From JAXLXE01 sp046328115 (GTDB lineage Bacteria > Chloroflexota > UBA6077 > JACCZL01): a stretch of DNA of 64,000 nt. This document shows, piece by piece, positions 36,039-44,993 of this stretch (the stretch's first letter is position 1; every line of letters starts with the position of its first letter). A program made the translations under genes and the position numbers. Below the pieces are notes generated by a model. That model made no database searches. It was not told where the DNA came from and saw nothing but the letters and a program-made list of their open reading frames with translations. Where the stretch lies: positions 558,001-622,000 of the forward strand of contig JAXLXE010000004.1 of assembly GCA_046328115.1 (NCBI GenBank). The letters run 5' to 3'.

Positions 36039-37637
36039 ATGCAGTGGGGGAGGACCGCGAGCGCGCTGCGCACCGCGGCCGAAATTGGCGTCACGCAAGC
36101 GCGACTCGTGCGTGACTTGCCCGGCTGGATCCGATCGCCGCTGACGACCGAACAGGCGCGCTCCGATATCACAACGGCGCTGCGGACGAGATCGGCGCGA
36201 TTTCTGGACCTCGCCTACCGGGCGATCTACCGCCGGCCTCGCAGTCCCTACCTGGCGCTCTTGCGGCACGCGGGATGTGAGCTAGGCGACCTCCAACGTA
36301 GCGTGACAAGGGACGGACTGGAGGCCACGCTCCACCTGCTCGCCGCGCAAGGGGTGTACGTTCGTGACGATGAATGGAAGGGGCGAAGCCCGATAGTCCG
36401 GGGAAGCCTGCGCATCCACGCGCCGCCCTCCGCGTTCGATAACCCATTCAGCCGCGGCCACGAAGTGGCGTACACCGGAGGGTCACGGGGGCGCTCGACC
36501 CGCGTGCTCCGCTCATTGGACCAACACGCTGACATCGCGCGGATGGAGCTCTTGATCAGGCACGCGCATGGGATCGAAGGCTATGCCACCGGCATCTGGG
36601 CCACTAACCCGATACCTCAGGCGCTGTACACGGTCAAGCTGGGGGCTCCACTGGCGCTCTGGGCGTACCCGGCGGCGCCCCTCCCACCAGCAGCGAGACT
36701 CGCCGCGGGATTTCTTCACGCGCAGATGTCACGCGCTGGGCGCAGGCTGCCACGCCCGCTACACCTCGACGCCCGCGAGCCGCTCAGGATGCTCCACGAG
36801 CTGCAGGCGCGCGCAACCCGGTCTGGGCCGATCCAACTCTTCGCCACACCCAGCCTGGCCGTTCGCGTAGCCGCGGCAGCGGCCGAAGTCGGCGAACGGC
36901 TGGAGCACGTGGCGTTCGCCGCGCGTAGCGAGCCACTGACGGAGGGTCGCAGGCGTGATATCGAAGCATCCGGGGCCCGCGTCATCGGCCTGTACGGATC
37001 TATGGAATTGACGTACGTCTCCGCAGGCTGCGCGGCACCCGGGAGCGCCGACGATTCTCACCTCTGGACGAGCTACTACGCCGCCATCACGCGGCCACGT
37101 CGAGTCTTCGACGACGGGCCAGAGGTGAGCGCGTTGCTCCTGACCGGCTTGTCTCACGCCGCGCCAAAGATCGGCCTCAATGTCGACCTGGGCGACTGTG
37201 CAGACATCACTGAGCGCGGCAGCGAGTGTTGTGCGTTGGGTGGACTGGGCCTGACCACGCACCTCTCCGACATCCGCGGGTACGAGAAGCTGACGGGCGA
37301 GGGTGTGACCGTGGCTCGCACCAGCATCATCGGTGTCATCGAGCGTACGCTGCCGCAGCGCTTCGGTGGCAGCAGCATTGACTACCAGATAGCTGAGGAG
37401 ATCGGCACGGACGGACTCACCCGCACGGTGCTGAGAGCCCACCCTCGCCTCGGAGCACTGGACGACCCGCTGCTCAGGGATGCGCTGCTAGGCGCGATTG
37501 CGCAGGGGGACGTGGCAGATCGCCACATGGCGCGGCTGTGGCAGCATCTTGAGTCCGTTGTGGTGCGACGCGAACCACCACTGGCGTCAGCCTCTGGCAA
37601 GGTCCTGCCGTTCCACTTCGGCCGAGCGACCGGCTGA
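36039..37637 (+). CDS. Adenylate-forming enzyme-like protein, paralog 1 (PaaK/LuxE-like)
   Basis: 532 residues of unassigned family with motifs of the ANL superfamily (acyl/aryl-AMP ligases): a P-loop-like 'YTGGSRGRSTRVLRS' near residue 147, 'GLYGSMELTYVSAG' (A5-like) near 325, 'DIRGYEKLTGEGVTV' (A8-like hinge) and 'ASASGKVLPF' near the C-terminus (A10-like, with the catalytic Lys). The P-loop departs more from consensus here than in the next gene (Arg and Ser replace residues after Gly-Gly-Ser). The expected reaction is activation of a carboxylic acid with ATP. The long open frame upstream to 34914 is antisense to the hydrolase and is ignored. Substrate unknown. Confidence 0.65.
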   Translation: MQWGRTASALRTAAEIGVTQARLVRDLPGWIRSPLTTEQARSDITTALRTRSARFLDLAYRAIYRRPRSPYLALLRHAGCELGDLQRSVTRDGLEATLHLLAAQGVYVRDDEWKGRSPIVRGSLRIHAPPSAFDNPFSRGHEVAYTGGSRGRSTRVLRSLDQHADIARMELLIRHAHGIEGYATGIWATNPIPQALYTVKLGAPLALWAYPAAPLPPAARLAAGFLHAQMSRAGRRLPRPLHLDAREPLRMLHELQARATRSGPIQLFATPSLAVRVAAAAAEVGERLEHVAFAARSEPLTEGRRRDIEASGARVIGLYGSMELTYVSAGCAAPGSADDSHLWTSYYAAITRPRRVFDDGPEVSALLLTGLSHAAPKIGLNVDLGDCADITERGSECCALGGLGLTTHLSDIRGYEKLTGEGVTVARTSIIGVIERTLPQRFGGSSIDYQIAEEIGTDGLTRTVLRAHPRLGALDDPLLRDALLGAIAQGDVADRHMARLWQHLESVVVRREPPLASASGKVLPFHFGRATG

Positions 37638-37716
37638 GCCCCAGACGGTTGTCGCCTCCCATCTTGGCGTATCCTCAACGCCCAGCCTGGAGGCCCGGCC
37701 GGCCGATCCGGTGACC

Positions 37717-39309
37717 ATGACGCGCCTACCACCAGCAGGATCAGCATTCGAGAATGCGCTCACGTTTGCACGACTTGGGCGTGACGCACCAGCCTGGCTA
37801 CGGCGGACCGTCACGCTGGATGATGCTCGGAGGGACGTAGTGACGGCGCTTCGGTCCCGCCGGGCGCGGTTTCTGGACCTGGTCGATCGAGCGATCTACC
37901 GCCAACCCGGCAGCCCCTACCGGGCGCTGCTGCAGCACGTCGGCTGCGAGCTCGGAGACCTGCGCCGCGCGGTCGCCCACGACGGGCTGGAGCCCACGCT
38001 GCGCGACCTGGCAGCCCGTGGGGTGTATGTGACTGACGACGAGCTTCGAGGGCGAACGCCGATCGTCCGCGGCAGTCTGACGCTGACCCCGGCGCCGAAG
38101 GACTTCCGCAACCCGCTCATCTCACCACACGTGGTGATGTACACCGGCGGATCCAGCGGCAGGCCGGGAAAAGTCCTCCGCTCGCTGGACACACTGGCGG
38201 ATACGGCGAAGATGGCCCTGCTGGTTCGGAGCGCCCACCGTGCGCTGGACTATCGGGCCGGCCTCTGGCAGATGAATCCCGCCACCGTGTCCCTGTACAT
38301 GGCCAAGCTGGGGGCCAGGATGGTGCATTGGGGCCACCCAGCCTCGCCGCTACCGCTCCCTGTGCGGATGGCTACGCGGTACGTGGGCGCGCTCATGTCG
38401 CGGGCCGGGCACAGCCTGCCGAGACCCATCCCTCTGCGCATTGAGGTTCCGCCATCGCTGGCTCGCTTGCTGGAACAGCAGGTTCGGGAGCACGGCCCCA
38501 TCGAGCTGTTTACCACGCCAAGTCTGGCCGTTCGCGCGGCGGTCGCCGCCGCTGAGCACGGCTTTCCGTTGACCGGGGTCCTGTTCAACACCCGGGGTGA
38601 GCCGCTGACGGAGGCCAGAAGGCTCGAGATCGAAGCGGCCGACGCGCAAGTCGTCGGGCTGTATGGCTCAATGGAGCTGACTTACGTCTCCGCCACCTGC
38701 CCCGCGGGGGCATCCGCGGACGATGGGCACCTGTGGGCCCACTGGTACGCCGCCATCACCCGCCGCCGCGCCGTGGCGAACGTGGGGATAGAAGTTGACG
38801 CGCTGCTGGTCTCCACCCTATCGCCCCACGCCGCCGTCATAGGGCTCAATGCCGAGATGGGGGATTCTGCAGACCTCCGCGACGGTGGCTCAACCTGCTG
38901 CGAGCTGGGCGCGCTTGGCCTCACCACCCGCGTCTCCAACATCCGCGGGTTTGACAAGCTGACCGGCGAGGGGATGACCGTGGCACGCTCGCGGCTGCTC
39001 AACGCTCTTGAGTTGGATCTGCCGGCCCGCTTTGGCGGGTCCAGCATTGACTACCAGATCGTGGAGGAGCAGGGCGGGGCGGGGCTCACGCGGGTGGTGC
39101 TTCTGGCTCACCCACGGCTCGGCGCCCTGGATGAAGGGGCGCTGCGCGACGCGATCCTAGCAGAGCTGGACCGCGGAGACCTGGTGGACCGCCACATGGC
39201 GGCGGTCTGGCGCCAACGCGGCACCGTGGATGTACGCAGGGCTCCCCCGCGAGCGACGGCCCGAGGTAAGGTCCTGCCGTTCTACTTCGACCGCGCAGGG
39301 CGCGCGTAG
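37717..39309 (+). CDS. Adenylate-forming enzyme-like protein, paralog 2 (PaaK/LuxE-like)
   Basis: 530 residues, collinear over its whole length with the preceding gene, clearly a tandem duplicate. Here the P-loop is closer to consensus ('YTGGSSGRPGKVLRS'), followed by 'GLYGSMELTYVSAT', 'NIRGFDKLTGEGMTV' and 'ATARGKVLPF'. The shared block 'RFGGSSIDYQIVEE' in the C-terminal part is not one I know from characterised ligases. TATCCT at 37670 with TTGTCG upstream gives it a possible promoter of its own. The start may also be GTG at 37711. It may activate a fatty or aromatic acid; no acyl carrier or reductase is adjacent. Confidence 0.68.
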   Translation: MTRLPPAGSAFENALTFARLGRDAPAWLRRTVTLDDARRDVVTALRSRRARFLDLVDRAIYRQPGSPYRALLQHVGCELGDLRRAVAHDGLEPTLRDLAARGVYVTDDELRGRTPIVRGSLTLTPAPKDFRNPLISPHVVMYTGGSSGRPGKVLRSLDTLADTAKMALLVRSAHRALDYRAGLWQMNPATVSLYMAKLGARMVHWGHPASPLPLPVRMATRYVGALMSRAGHSLPRPIPLRIEVPPSLARLLEQQVREHGPIELFTTPSLAVRAAVAAAEHGFPLTGVLFNTRGEPLTEARRLEIEAADAQVVGLYGSMELTYVSATCPAGASADDGHLWAHWYAAITRRRAVANVGIEVDALLVSTLSPHAAVIGLNAEMGDSADLRDGGSTCCELGALGLTTRVSNIRGFDKLTGEGMTVARSRLLNALELDLPARFGGSSIDYQIVEEQGGAGLTRVVLLAHPRLGALDEGALRDAILAELDRGDLVDRHMAAVWRQRGTVDVRRAPPRATARGKVLPFYFDRAGRA

Positions 39310-39391
39310 CGACACCAAGATTGAGTCGCGGGGTGCTACGGCTTGCCACGGCGCGGACCGCGAGCGCCCCTCACGCGCGGCGCCCGAGCGC

Positions 39392-40684
39392 TCACCACGG
39401 CACACACGGCAGCTCCGCGGGCGAAGGCTGGTGGAGGCATTCCGCCCCGGTCTGGGTCACGAGATACTGATCTTCCTGATCGAAGTACCCGTGCGCATCG
39501 CCGATCATTGGCTCTACCGAGATCACCATGTCTGGCTCCAACACGGTGCGGTTATCCGGATGAACCGATAGTCCACCGGTGTTGCGGATGCCGTGGCCGA
39601 CCCGGCCTGCGACCGCTGCCGGAAACCCGTGGCGGGCCAGCACCTGTTCGTACGCCGCGTATACGTCCGAACAGCGGGCGCCCGGCCGGATCCGCGCCGC
39701 CATCTCGCGGTTTGCCTCGTGCGCGACCCGGTACCAGTCGTGGCACTCCGTCGATGGCGCTGCTCCAACGTGCCAGACGCGATCGACATCCGCGTCGTAT
39801 CCCCGATAGCTCGCGCCGCTGTTTCCACGACAGATGACATCATTCAATCGGTACCGGCGCTCGGTAATCTGGGTGTGGTAGCGATTTGAATCGCGGCGAT
39901 CGGCGTTTCGGACGTCCCACCCGCCAGCGCGCGCGTATACATAGCCATCATTGGATGGGAAGCTCGCGGAGAACGCCTGCGCCAGCGCCTCGATCAACTC
40001 GCGCTCGGTCATGCCCGGTCTGAGGACCACCCCGATCTGCTCGTGCACCCACACGCCGGCGGCGCAGGCGGCGCGCAGCCGTTCGATCTCCAGAGGCGTG
40101 TGAACGCTCATCAACTGTCTGATCACGGCGGACGCGTCAACGAGCGCCGCTCGCGGCAGCAGTTCACGCAGCCGCTCGAAGTCGTTGAAGCTGATCCCCA
40201 GCGTCATGCAATCGCCAAGCTCAAAGCCCAGCCTGCCTGACTCAATGCCGATCTGACGCAGCCGATACGGGATCTGTTCCAGACCCCACATCTCTCGCCG
40301 TGGCCACGCCGCGCGCTCCACCAGGGGAAGCACGTCCGTGACCCATACGGAGCGGCGCACGGCGTCGAGATGTTGATTGTTTGTAGGCGCGCACAACAGC
40401 ACGTCTCGATCCGCCGTCAGGACGAACCAGGCAGATCGAGCCGCCACGCGATCATGCCACGAGTGCGGCTCCGGCCGACCGGTGAACCAGTAACCGACGC
40501 CGCTGGACGTGATCGCGAGCGCATCCAGCCCGTGCTGGGCCATCAGAGTACGGGCCCGTGCTCTGCGAAGCTCGTACTCATCCCGAGGAAAATCGTGCTC
40601 GAGCGCGTAGGCGGCCGGGTCGATTTCCGCGCGCACTCGGAGTGCAAGGTCCGCGAAGTCAAGCGCCCTGTCACCGTGTTCCAT
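39392..40684 (-). CDS. M24-family metallopeptidase (Xaa-Pro peptidase-like)
   Basis: About 430 residues with a creatinase-like N-terminal domain and the pita-bread M24 domain. Candidate metal ligands are the Asp pair in 'SYRGYDADVDRVWHVG', His in 'GRVGHGIRNTGGL', Glu in 'VISVEPMIGD' and Glu in 'FDQEDQYLVT'. All five ligand positions look present, so it is probably active on Xaa-Pro peptides or a creatine/ectoine-type amide. ATG at 40684 is preferred over GTG at 40696, which sits directly against the GAGGAG. Convergent with the ANL-like pair. Confidence 0.82.
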   Translation of the reverse strand: MEHGDRALDFADLALRVRAEIDPAAYALEHDFPRDEYELRRARARTLMAQHGLDALAITSSGVGYWFTGRPEPHSWHDRVAARSAWFVLTADRDVLLCAPTNNQHLDAVRRSVWVTDVLPLVERAAWPRREMWGLEQIPYRLRQIGIESGRLGFELGDCMTLGISFNDFERLRELLPRAALVDASAVIRQLMSVHTPLEIERLRAACAAGVWVHEQIGVVLRPGMTERELIEALAQAFSASFPSNDGYVYARAGGWDVRNADRRDSNRYHTQITERRYRLNDVICRGNSGASYRGYDADVDRVWHVGAAPSTECHDWYRVAHEANREMAARIRPGARCSDVYAAYEQVLARHGFPAAVAGRVGHGIRNTGGLSVHPDNRTVLEPDMVISVEPMIGDAHGYFDQEDQYLVTQTGAECLHQPSPAELPCVPW

Positions 40685-40883
40685 CGCGTGCTCCACTCCT
40701 CGCGCGGCGCGGGTCTACTCGCGGCACGCACGTCGGCGCCCGGCCAGAGCTCGGGCGATGATTCGGTGACGATAGCCGGGCGCGCGGCGCGTGGCCAATA
40801 GCGCCAGAGGGCAAGTGGGACCGGAATCCGGGTTCGAACGCCCCTCCCCATCCACTGCCTGGCGCCTTTTGAGCTTGCGCCTA

Positions 40884-40919
40884 CGCGAACGGCCAGCGTC
40901 AACACGCTGGCCGTTCGCG
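40884..40919 (-). terminator. Perfect 16-bp hairpin downstream of a small ORF
   Basis: The arms at 40884-40899 and 40904-40919 are perfect inverted repeats with a CAAC loop. They lie 58 bases past the stop of the 84-residue small gene on the minus strand. No T-run follows directly. Confidence 0.5.
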
Positions 40920-40976
40920 GGATCCTGCAAGGCGCCAGTGAATACTCCGGCGATTCGCGGAGGCTGGGCCGATGCG

Positions 40977-41231
40977 CTAGCGAGGGGCGGTGCCTCGGTA
41001 CGCGTCAGCGGTGGGCCTGTGGCTTGGAGTCAAGGTCTCCACGACGGCGCGCCCGATCGACGTGACGCGTTCCCAGGCGCTGGATGTGGATGCCTTTACG
41101 GCCGCGGTCTCGTTCGCACGTCGGAAGAGACGGGCTTCGTCAGCCAGACGGTCGCGGCGCGTCTCCGCTCGGCGCGCCTCGCAGAAGTGCCCAGCCATGT
41201 GGACCATGATCTCGGCGTCAAACTCAGTCAT
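40977..41231 (-). CDS. Small helical protein, unknown function
   Basis: 84 residues: an acidic start ('MTEFDAEIMVHMAGHFCEA') then an Arg/Ala-rich helix ('RRAETRRDRLADEARLFRRA'), pattern of short regulatory or membrane-surface proteins common in soil bacteria. AAGGGGGA lies about nine bases before the ATG, and a strong hairpin lies downstream, which together support a real gene. It is downstream of the LuxR/NB-ARC regulator on the same strand, separated by 176 bases containing an 18-bp palindrome. No homolog recognised. Confidence 0.5.
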   Translation of the reverse strand: MTEFDAEIMVHMAGHFCEARRAETRRDRLADEARLFRRANETAAVKASTSSAWERVTSIGRAVVETLTPSHRPTADAYRGTAPR

Positions 41232-41304
41232 CGTGGTGTTCCCCCTTGTGTAGTTCCGGAATGCGGTTCTGGAGGAACTCTACGTGGGCAGGGTTGGGCC
41301 GAAC

Positions 41305-41322
41305 ATCAGTGCTAGCACTGAT
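41305..41322. promoter_or_regulatory. 18-bp perfect palindrome, candidate operator
   Basis: ATCAGTGCTAGCACTGAT is a perfect inverted repeat without spacer. It sits upstream of the 84-residue small gene and downstream of the regulator stop. It is too compact to be a good hairpin, so a dimeric DNA-binding protein site is likelier; on the plus strand it is followed by TTTT, so a weak terminator is the alternative. Confidence 0.45.
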
Positions 41323-41407
41323 TTTGACCACGTAGCTCTGTCAGCGTGTACCGCCCTCGGGTGTCAGTACCGAGCGCGTCAGTACTCACGTGGGCCGCGC
41401 CACGGCC

Positions 41408-43897
41408 TCAGTCCAATGCCCCGCGTTGCGACGCTTGCGTTGGAGCGTCACCCAATAAGTCGCGTTGGGCCAGCCAGGTTGCAACCTGCGCACGAGAGGA
41501 GATCCCGAGCTTTGCGAAGATGTGCGCGATATGCGTTTCTACCGTTCGCTCTCCTATCACGAGGTCGGATCCGATCTCTCGATTCATCAACCCTCGTGCC
41601 ACCAGGGTCGCCACCTCGTGCTCGCGTCGGGTGAGCGGCTGCCACGCATCTTGGTCCCGACCACCGACCAGTTCGGGCTCACGTGACATCTGCCCGACCG
41701 GCCCACCTGGCGGGGTGCTCACGCTGACGACACCCAGCGCCTCCTGGATCGCCTGGTCGCTGGTGAGGGAGGCTCCCTGGCTCCACATCTCATCGAACGA
41801 CTGGTCGCCCAGGGAGCGGCGGGCATCGACGACAGCCTGATCGAAGTCGGGTCGGTTCGCAGCCGGCAGCACGGCTCCGATTGCGGCGCGGAGCGCCTCG
41901 GCCGCTCCGCAGAGGATGGCCGCGTGGGTCCAATCGTGGCGGGCAGCGGCGATCGATCCGGCGTAGCCAAACACCAATGAGAGTCTGCGCCGGTCGCCGA
42001 CCTCGCGCAGCAGGCCGAGGCTGTCGGTGAGCAGCGCCGCGGCGCGCTCAATGTTGCCCAATCGGAACGCGATAATCGCCAGGTCCTCGAGCACCATTGC
42101 CACGTTGCGGGTATCACCCACGTCCCGAAATATGCTCAGGCTCTCTTCGCAGAACGCCGCGGCAGCGCTGTACTCTCCCCGCCGCCACGCCACGCTGCCC
42201 ATGTTGTCAAGGAGCATCGCCGCGTGCCCGCGATCGCCGATGCGACGCGCGACCGCTAAGGCTTCTTCGAGCACGGCTGTGGCCTGTGCATAGTCGGCTT
42301 CTTCGCGCAGCACGATGCCTAACGTGCTCAGCGACTGGGTCTCCGCCCACGGGTCAGCCAACTCCCGGGCCAGCGCAAGCGCCTCGCGGCAGAGCGATTC
42401 GATCCGCGCGTAGTCGCCCTGGGGCCAGGCCAGGAGCGCCGTTGCATTGAGCGCCCGCAGGCGCCGAATCGAAGTTTCCGGGTTCAGGGCCAGCGCTGTT
42501 TCGAGCCAGTGGCAGCCTTCGGTCAAGTGTCCTCGAACTGACCAGAATCGCATCATTGAGGCCGCCAGCCGAATGCCCTCGTGACGCCATGACGTGGCAT
42601 CCCCCAGCTTCATCTCGGAATCGGGCGAAGTCCCGGGCGTGCCACGGCTCAGACTCCACCAGAGCGCCGCCCGGATGTTGTCGTGCTCGCGCTCGATTCG
42701 GACTAACCAGGCGTCCTGTTCCGGCCCAACCAGCTTTGGCTCCGCCTCCTCCGCCAGAGCGACGCACCAGGCCACGAGCCGGGCCCAGACAGCGTCGGAC
42801 TCCAGGGACTCCGCCAGGCGCTCCCGAGCGTATTCGCGGATCGTCTCCAAGAAACGATAGCGGGCAACATCCCCATCCTGCTCAACGAGCACGAGCGACT
42901 TGTCAACCAGGCCGCTGAGAAGATCGAGCACGCCCGCGGAACATACGGCCCCGCCGGCGCACACCGCTTCGGCGGCGTCAAGCGTCCAGCCACCGTGGAA
43001 GACCGACAGCCGCTGCAACACCAGACGCTCGCGCTCGTCGAGAAGATCGTAGCTCCAGTCAATAGCACCCCGCAGAGTCTGGAGTCTGGGCAGCGCGGTG
43101 CGGCTACCACCGGTCAAGAGCTGGAACCGGTGATCCAGGCGGGTGGCAATTTGGGCCGGCGAGAGAGTCTTCACACGCGCGGCTGCCAGCTCTATCGCCA
43201 ACGGCACGCCGTCCAGGTGCCGACAGATGTCGGCCACGGCGCTCGCGGTTGATTCAGACAGGGCGAACCCGGGTACGGCTGCACGCGCGCGCTCTAGGAA
43301 CAGTCGAATCGCGCTGTACGATTCGAGTTGCTCGAGCGGCAGGTTCCGGTCAATTTCGGGCACGGTGAGGCCAGTCATCGCCCAACTCACCTCGCCGGTG
43401 ATGCCGAGCGCCTGGCGACTCGTGGCCAGAACGCGCAGTCCTGGTGATCCCGTGAGCAGTCGCTCGGCGAGGGCGGCCACGGGACCGAGCATATGTTCGC
43501 AGTTATCGATCACCAGGAGCAGTGACCTGGCGGCCAGAGTCGCGCCGAGTAAGTCAGCTAACGTTCGGGCCGACTCCTCCCGAAGGCCAAGCGTGGCGGC
43601 GATCGCGCGAACCACCGAGTCCGGATCGGTCAGCGCGGCAAGCTCCACCTGCCAGGCGCCATCAGGAAGCGTATCGACCATGGACGCGGCGATCCGCTGG
43701 GCCAGGCGTGTCTTACCTACGCCGCCGGGCCCGGTGAGGGTCACCAGCCGCGACTCGGTCAGGAGTCGGCAGAGATCGGCGATCTCCTGCTCGCGGCCGA
43801 TAAAGCTGGTGATCCTCGCGGGCAGATTGTGACGACGAGTAGCGGCGGCGCCCGCGTTTTGGCGCCGGCCGCTGGACTCGTCGCGCGCGAGCACCAT
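41408..43897 (-). CDS. LuxR-family transcriptional regulator with NB-ARC-type ATPase and TPR domains
   Basis: About 829 residues. An STAND-type ATPase comes first: 'NLPARITSFIGREQEI', Walker A 'GPGGVGKTRLAQ', Walker B 'LLLVIDNCEHML', 'VLATSRQALGI', and 'GVPLAIELAAARV'. A winged-helix part follows, then helical TPR-like repeats (about residues 480-720, 'LSTLGIVLREEADYAQA', 'LDNMGSVAWRRGEYS'). The C-terminus is a LuxR HTH ('LTRREHEVATLVARGLMNREIG', 'VETHIAHIFAKLGISSRAQ'). It probably senses a ligand through the repeats and activates transcription. TAGGAGAG supports ATG at 43897; a longer frame begins at 43999. Targets are unknown. Confidence 0.88.
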   Translation of the reverse strand: MVLARDESSGRRQNAGAAATRRHNLPARITSFIGREQEIADLCRLLTESRLVTLTGPGGVGKTRLAQRIAASMVDTLPDGAWQVELAALTDPDSVVRAIAATLGLREESARTLADLLGATLAARSLLLVIDNCEHMLGPVAALAERLLTGSPGLRVLATSRQALGITGEVSWAMTGLTVPEIDRNLPLEQLESYSAIRLFLERARAAVPGFALSESTASAVADICRHLDGVPLAIELAAARVKTLSPAQIATRLDHRFQLLTGGSRTALPRLQTLRGAIDWSYDLLDERERLVLQRLSVFHGGWTLDAAEAVCAGGAVCSAGVLDLLSGLVDKSLVLVEQDGDVARYRFLETIREYARERLAESLESDAVWARLVAWCVALAEEAEPKLVGPEQDAWLVRIEREHDNIRAALWWSLSRGTPGTSPDSEMKLGDATSWRHEGIRLAASMMRFWSVRGHLTEGCHWLETALALNPETSIRRLRALNATALLAWPQGDYARIESLCREALALARELADPWAETQSLSTLGIVLREEADYAQATAVLEEALAVARRIGDRGHAAMLLDNMGSVAWRRGEYSAAAAFCEESLSIFRDVGDTRNVAMVLEDLAIIAFRLGNIERAAALLTDSLGLLREVGDRRRLSLVFGYAGSIAAARHDWTHAAILCGAAEALRAAIGAVLPAANRPDFDQAVVDARRSLGDQSFDEMWSQGASLTSDQAIQEALGVVSVSTPPGGPVGQMSREPELVGGRDQDAWQPLTRREHEVATLVARGLMNREIGSDLVIGERTVETHIAHIFAKLGISSRAQVATWLAQRDLLGDAPTQASQRGALD

Positions 43898-44039
43898 TCC
43901 GAGCTCTCCTACGATCTCCCGCTCAACTCGGCCACGACCGTCCGTGTGCGCGAGGATTATCAGGGAGCCGGCCGTACACGGCCGCGATAGTCCCCGCAAC
44001 CCGAACGGTCGCTGGTCCGGCCGGAGGAACCGCCGGGCA

Positions 44040-44065
44040 CCCGCGCGCGGCTACCGTCGCGCGGG
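44040..44065 (-). terminator. Hairpin after the ABC permease operon
   Basis: CCCGCGCG and CGCGCGGG (8 bp, 10-base loop) lie 26 bases past the last permease stop on the minus strand. No T-run follows. Confidence 0.35.
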
Positions 44066-44090
44066 CCAATCTCCCGACTCGATGGACCGA

Positions 44091-44993
44091 TCAGACCCGT
44101 AGGCGTGGATCGAGTGCGTCCCGCAGCCCGTCACCCAGCAGGTTCAGCCCCAGGATGGTCACGAAGATCGCCGCGCCAGGAAACGTGGTGATCCACCAGG
44201 CCTGGTGGATGTAGTCTCGGCCCTGCGCCAACATGGAGCCCCAGGACGGCGTCGGCGGCTGCACGCCGAGACCCAGGAACGAGAGGCTGGCCTCCGCAAG
44301 GATGGCGTTGGCGATGCCGAGGGTAGCCACCACGATGATCGGCCCGGCGCAGTTGGGTAGGATGTGCCGAACCATGGTGCGCAGGCTGGGCGCGCCGATC
44401 GTGCGGGCGGCAAGCACGAACTCGCGCTCCTTCAGGCTCAACACCTCGCCCCGGACCAGGCGGCACACCGCCGGCCAGTTCACCAGCCCCAGCGCCACAA
44501 ACACGTTGAAGATGCTTGGACCAATGACGGCCATCACGACAATGGCAAACAGCAGACCCGGAAACGCCATCATGACGGTGGTGAGTCCGCTGATCGTATC
44601 GTCGACACGGCCACCAAAGTAGCCGGAGATCAGCCCCAACGTGGTCCCAATGCTGATGCTTACCGCCTGCACCACCAGGCCAACCGTGAGCGAGATGCGC
44701 GCGCCGTAGATGATCCTGGAGAGGATGTCTCTCCCCACATCGTCTGTCCCCAGAAGAAACCGGCCACCCGGCTCCAGCAGCGAGTCACGAATGGTGTAGT
44801 TCTCAAAGGGGTGGTAGGGCGCCAGGACCCCAGCCAGGATCGCGACAATCGCCACCAGAACGAAGATCCCCCCGCCGACCAGCGCGGACGGGTGGCGGCT
44901 CAGCCGACGGTGCAGGGCATTCGCGCTCTTCCTACCCACTCGCTCCGCCACAACCGGGCCCGCCGCGGGCGCCTGGATAGCCTGTGCGCTCAC
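44091..44993 (-). CDS. ABC transporter permease, DppC-type
   Basis: 300 residues. The cytoplasmic N-terminus and first helix are followed by the DppC-type 'LGTDDVGRDILSRIIYGARISL' region, and 'VRGEVLSLKEREFVLAARTIGA' is the EAA loop that contacts the ATPase. The C-terminus ends 'LGDGLRDALDPRLRV', the family hallmark. It pairs with the adjacent DppB-type permease, which it overlaps by four bases. The operon imports peptides, nickel or a related solute. Confidence 0.92.
   Translation of the reverse strand: MSAQAIQAPAAGPVVAERVGRKSANALHRRLSRHPSALVGGGIFVLVAIVAILAGVLAPYHPFENYTIRDSLLEPGGRFLLGTDDVGRDILSRIIYGARISLTVGLVVQAVSISIGTTLGLISGYFGGRVDDTISGLTTVMMAFPGLLFAIVVMAVIGPSIFNVFVALGLVNWPAVCRLVRGEVLSLKEREFVLAARTIGAPSLRTMVRHILPNCAGPIIVVATLGIANAILAEASLSFLGLGVQPPTPSWGSMLAQGRDYIHQAWWITTFPGAAIFVTILGLNLLGDGLRDALDPRLRV

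Noticed and set aside
40815..40860. tRNA-like sequence with GGTTCGAAC near 40830
   Set aside because: The flanking bases do not form a T-arm stem, and no acceptor, D or anticodon arms can be built.
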